Shown one piece after another: positions 62,141 to 64,000 of a DNA stretch of 64,000 nt; within the stretch, counting starts at the first letter, position 1, and the number at the start of each line of letters is the position of its first letter. Below the pieces are notes generated by a model. That model worked only from the letters and a program-made list of their open reading frames with translations. It searched no databases and was not told the DNA's origin. A program made the translations under genes and the position numbers. This DNA is from Burkholderia latens (GTDB taxonomy: Bacteria > Pseudomonadota > Gammaproteobacteria > Burkholderiales > Burkholderiaceae). The DNA is taken from contig NZ_CP013435.1 of the NCBI RefSeq assembly GCF_001718795.1, positions 3,038,001-3,102,000 on the forward strand, read 5' to 3'.

Positions 62141-63043
62141 TCAGTTGCCGAGCGTCGCGCGACGCGCGGGCACGATACGCCACCCGAGGTTCACGCCGGC
62201 CGCCGCGAGCAGGATCAGCAGCGCGCCGAGCACCTGCGTCCACGCGAGCGTCTGCCCGAACGCGACGCGATCGACGACGATCGCGACGACCGGGTACACG
62301 AACGACAGCGCGCCCGTCATCGCGACCGGCAGCTTCTGGATCGCGCCGTACAGCAGCACGTACATCAGTCCGGTGTTCACGACGCCGAGCACGACGAGAT
62401 CGAGCCACTGCGCGGCGTTGGCGGGCAACGTGTCGAAGTGCGCGAACGGCGCGAGCAGCACGATGCCGAGTCCGGCCTGCAGCAACGCGAGAAGATGCGG
62501 CGGCGTGCCCTTCAGATGCTTCGTGACGATCGACGAGACCGCGTACAGGAACGCCGCGCCGAGCGACAGTGCGACGCCCTCGAGATATTCGCCGGGCACG
62601 GCCAGCACCGCCGGCTCGACGCGCACGACGCAGACGAGCCCGACGAACGCCAGGGCAAGCCATGCGATCGTCGACGCGCCGATGCGTTCGCGGAACACGA
62701 TCGCGCCGAGTGCGACGAGCATGAACGGCTGCGTGTTGTAGACGGCGGTCGCCATCGAGATCGACGCGCGCGAATACGCAGCGAACAGCAGCAGCCAGTT
62801 CGCGACGATCGCGACGCTGCCGAGGGTGGCGAGCAAGAGCATGCGCGGCGAGAACAGCGAGCGGCGCAACAAGCCGAGTGCCGCGCAGACGATCGCCAGC
62901 GTTGCCGCACCGAACAGGCAGCGGAAGAACACGACGTTGGTGAGCGGTTGCTGCGACGACATCACGAGCCAGCCGATCGTGCCGGACATCATCATCGCGA
63001 CGACCATTTCGGCAGCGCCGCGGCGGATTTCGTTCGAGGCCAT
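62141..63043 (-). CDS. EamA/DMT family transporter
   Basis: A 300-residue permease of the drug/metabolite transporter superfamily with about ten membrane segments and two EamA repeats (MMMSGTIGWLVMSSQQP; VALSLGAAFLYAVSSIVTKHLKG). Family members export amino acids, nucleosides or drugs. The start 63043 has GGAG just upstream; an earlier in-frame start adds a non-membrane extension. It is divergent from an Lrp/AsnC regulator, which suggests amino-acid export under its control. Confidence 0.88.
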   Translation of the reverse strand: MASNEIRRGAAEMVVAMMMSGTIGWLVMSSQQPLTNVVFFRCLFGAATLAIVCAALGLLRRSLFSPRMLLLATLGSVAIVANWLLLFAAYSRASISMATAVYNTQPFMLVALGAIVFRERIGASTIAWLALAFVGLVCVVRVEPAVLAVPGEYLEGVALSLGAAFLYAVSSIVTKHLKGTPPHLLALLQAGLGIVLLAPFAHFDTLPANAAQWLDLVVLGVVNTGLMYVLLYGAIQKLPVAMTGALSFVYPVVAIVVDRVAFGQTLAWTQVLGALLILLAAAGVNLGWRIVPARRATLGN

Positions 63044-63156
63044 CAGGGACTCCGTTCGACGAGAGAAGATGACTTCGATTCTAGGAACTTGCTTTCCGCG
63101 CATCCACGCCTAAACTGAAGTGAAATCTTCGATTCACCTTCGAAAGCAAAGCGATC

Positions 63157-63648
63157 ATGTCGAAACGCCTTTCCCCGCCCGCCGTTGCGTCACTGGACGC
63201 GACCGACCGCGCGATCCTCGCGGCGCTTGCCGACGACGCCCGCATAGCGACCAGCGAACTGGCGCGGCAGATCGGGCTGTCGGCGCCCGCGACCGCCGAC
63301 CGCGTGCGGCGGCTCGAGGCGCAGGGCGTGATCGCGGGCTTCACCGTCGAGCTGGATCCGCGCGCGCTCGGCTACACGCTGCAGGCGATCGTCCGCGTGA
63401 AGCCGCTGCCCGGGCAGCTGCATCTCGTCGAGGAGGTGTTGCGCCGGATTCCCGAATTCGTCGAATGCGACAAGGTAACCGGCGAGGATTGCTTCATCTG
63501 CCGCCTGTACCTGCGGACGATCGAGCATCTCGACGACATCCTGTCGAAGGTGACGGAGCGCGCGGAGACGAGCACGGCGATCGTGAAGTCGACGCCGGTG
63601 CCGCGCCGTCTGCCGCCGCTCGCCGAAGACGATGCGGCGCGGCGCTGA
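63157..63648 (+). CDS. Lrp/AsnC family transcriptional regulator
   Basis: A 163-residue regulator. The N-terminal HTH (about 12-60, LDATDRAILAALADDARIATSELARQIGLSAPATADRVRRLEAQG) is followed by the RAM/AsnC-effector domain (VELDPRALGYTLQAIV to the C-terminus), which binds an amino acid and assembles octamers. The divergent EamA exporter is its likely target; 113 bases separate them and must hold the promoter pair. Confidence 0.9.
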   Translation: MSKRLSPPAVASLDATDRAILAALADDARIATSELARQIGLSAPATADRVRRLEAQGVIAGFTVELDPRALGYTLQAIVRVKPLPGQLHLVEEVLRRIPEFVECDKVTGEDCFICRLYLRTIEHLDDILSKVTERAETSTAIVKSTPVPRRLPPLAEDDAARR

Positions 63649-63699
63649 GCCCCGCGCACCGACCGTCGACGCGCGCCACGCGCCGCGCCCCCCGCAGGC

Positions 63700-64000
63700 T
63701 CACGCGGCCTCGTCGCGCGCGTCGAAGAACGCGAGCAGCTCGTCGATCAGCGCGACGGGCGCCTCTTCCGGAATGTAGTGCCCGCAATCGAGCGCGCGGC
63801 CGCTGACGTCGCGCGCAACGCGCCGCCATTCGTCGAGCGGATCGAAGCAGCGCGCGACGATCCCGTTCGCGCCCCACAGCACGCGCAGCGGACACGCGAC
63901 CTTGTTGCCGCGCTCGAGATCCGCGCGATCGTGTTCGAGATCGATCGTCGCCGACGCGCGGTAGTCCTCGCACATCGCATGCACGGCCCCCGGCTGCGCG
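63700..64000 (-). CDS. Haloacetate dehalogenase-like alpha/beta hydrolase (C-terminal part, cut by window edge)
   Basis: The last ~100 residues of a gene that enters from the right edge. The reading frame is open to the edge and continues AQPGAVHAMCEDYRASATIDLEHDR, a segment characteristic of fluoroacetate/haloacetate dehalogenases (DehH1 type). The catalytic His lies in DCGHYIPEEAP near the C-terminus and a cap-adjacent segment is VLWGANGIVARCFDPLDEWRR. The nucleophile Asp region is outside the window. Epoxide hydrolases are similar and cannot be excluded. Confidence 0.8.
   Translation of the reverse strand, partial: AQPGAVHAMCEDYRASATIDLEHDRADLERGNKVACPLRVLWGANGIVARCFDPLDEWRRVARDVSGRALDCGHYIPEEAPVALIDELLAFFDARDEAA

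Overview
The window looks like part of the main chromosome of a Burkholderia species, most likely of the B. cepacia complex. Coding sequence is very GC-rich with strong G/C third-position bias. It carries family members typical of that genus: a KirBac1.1-type potassium channel, a two-gene cobalamin methionine synthase, DUF3567 and DUF1840 small proteins, AceK, and a fused indolepyruvate ferredoxin oxidoreductase. Most of the window is ordinary core and accessory metabolism. I see no phage, integrase, transposase, cas gene, rRNA or tRNA.

Layout. 0-8 kb: a cut-off fumarylacetoacetate-hydrolase-family gene divergent from an IclR regulator, a DUF3108 envelope protein, DUF3567, split metH (two ORFs) and DUF1840. 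8-20 kb: argS, a SPOR-domain (FtsN-like) protein, dsbA, an SDR, a dipeptide-type ABC binding protein, an ABC-F ATPase, an MBL-fold hydrolase, aceK and a beta-carbonic anhydrase. 20-23 kb: a second SDR, a YchJ protein and a secreted alpha/beta hydrolase, followed by heptamer and hexamer tandem repeats. 23.8-28.2 kb: a complete bioA-bioF-bioD-bioB operon closed by a strong terminator. 28.3-33.3 kb: two coupled secreted unknowns, cutC, an EAL phosphodiesterase and a Na+/H+ antiporter. 33.4-37 kb: the indolepyruvate oxidoreductase.

37.0-39.0 kb is a gene-free 2-kb interval holding 13 diverged copies of a 53-54 bp element in three orientation blocks. Each copy carries two DnaA-box-like sites, CACAG and TCCACA. 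I do not recognise this element and consider it the most interesting structure in the window.

39-50.7 kb: acetyltransferase, GST, Kir channel, sulfate-binding protein, a DapA-like aldolase with a structured leader, an octamer tandem array, a LysR/MFS divergent pair, a TonB-dependent siderophore receptor with a Fur box, a second GST and a LysR regulator. 50.7-55 kb: a three-subunit PaoABC-type molybdenum aldehyde oxidoreductase. 55-64 kb: a small lipoprotein, a Tat-exported phospholipase C, an RBBP9-type hydrolase, a run of VOC protein, GhrA-type reductase, HMG-CoA lyase, YbaK and DUF1289, then a DMT exporter divergent from an Lrp/AsnC regulator, and a cut-off haloacetate-dehalogenase-like hydrolase.

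Functional groupings the sequence supports: the four-gene biotin operon; metH1/metH2 together making one methionine synthase; the PaoABC-like complex; the VOC/GhrA/HMG-CoA lyase run in acid catabolism; and several regulator/target divergent pairs (IclR/FAA hydrolase, LysR/MFS, LysR/GST, AsnC/EamA).
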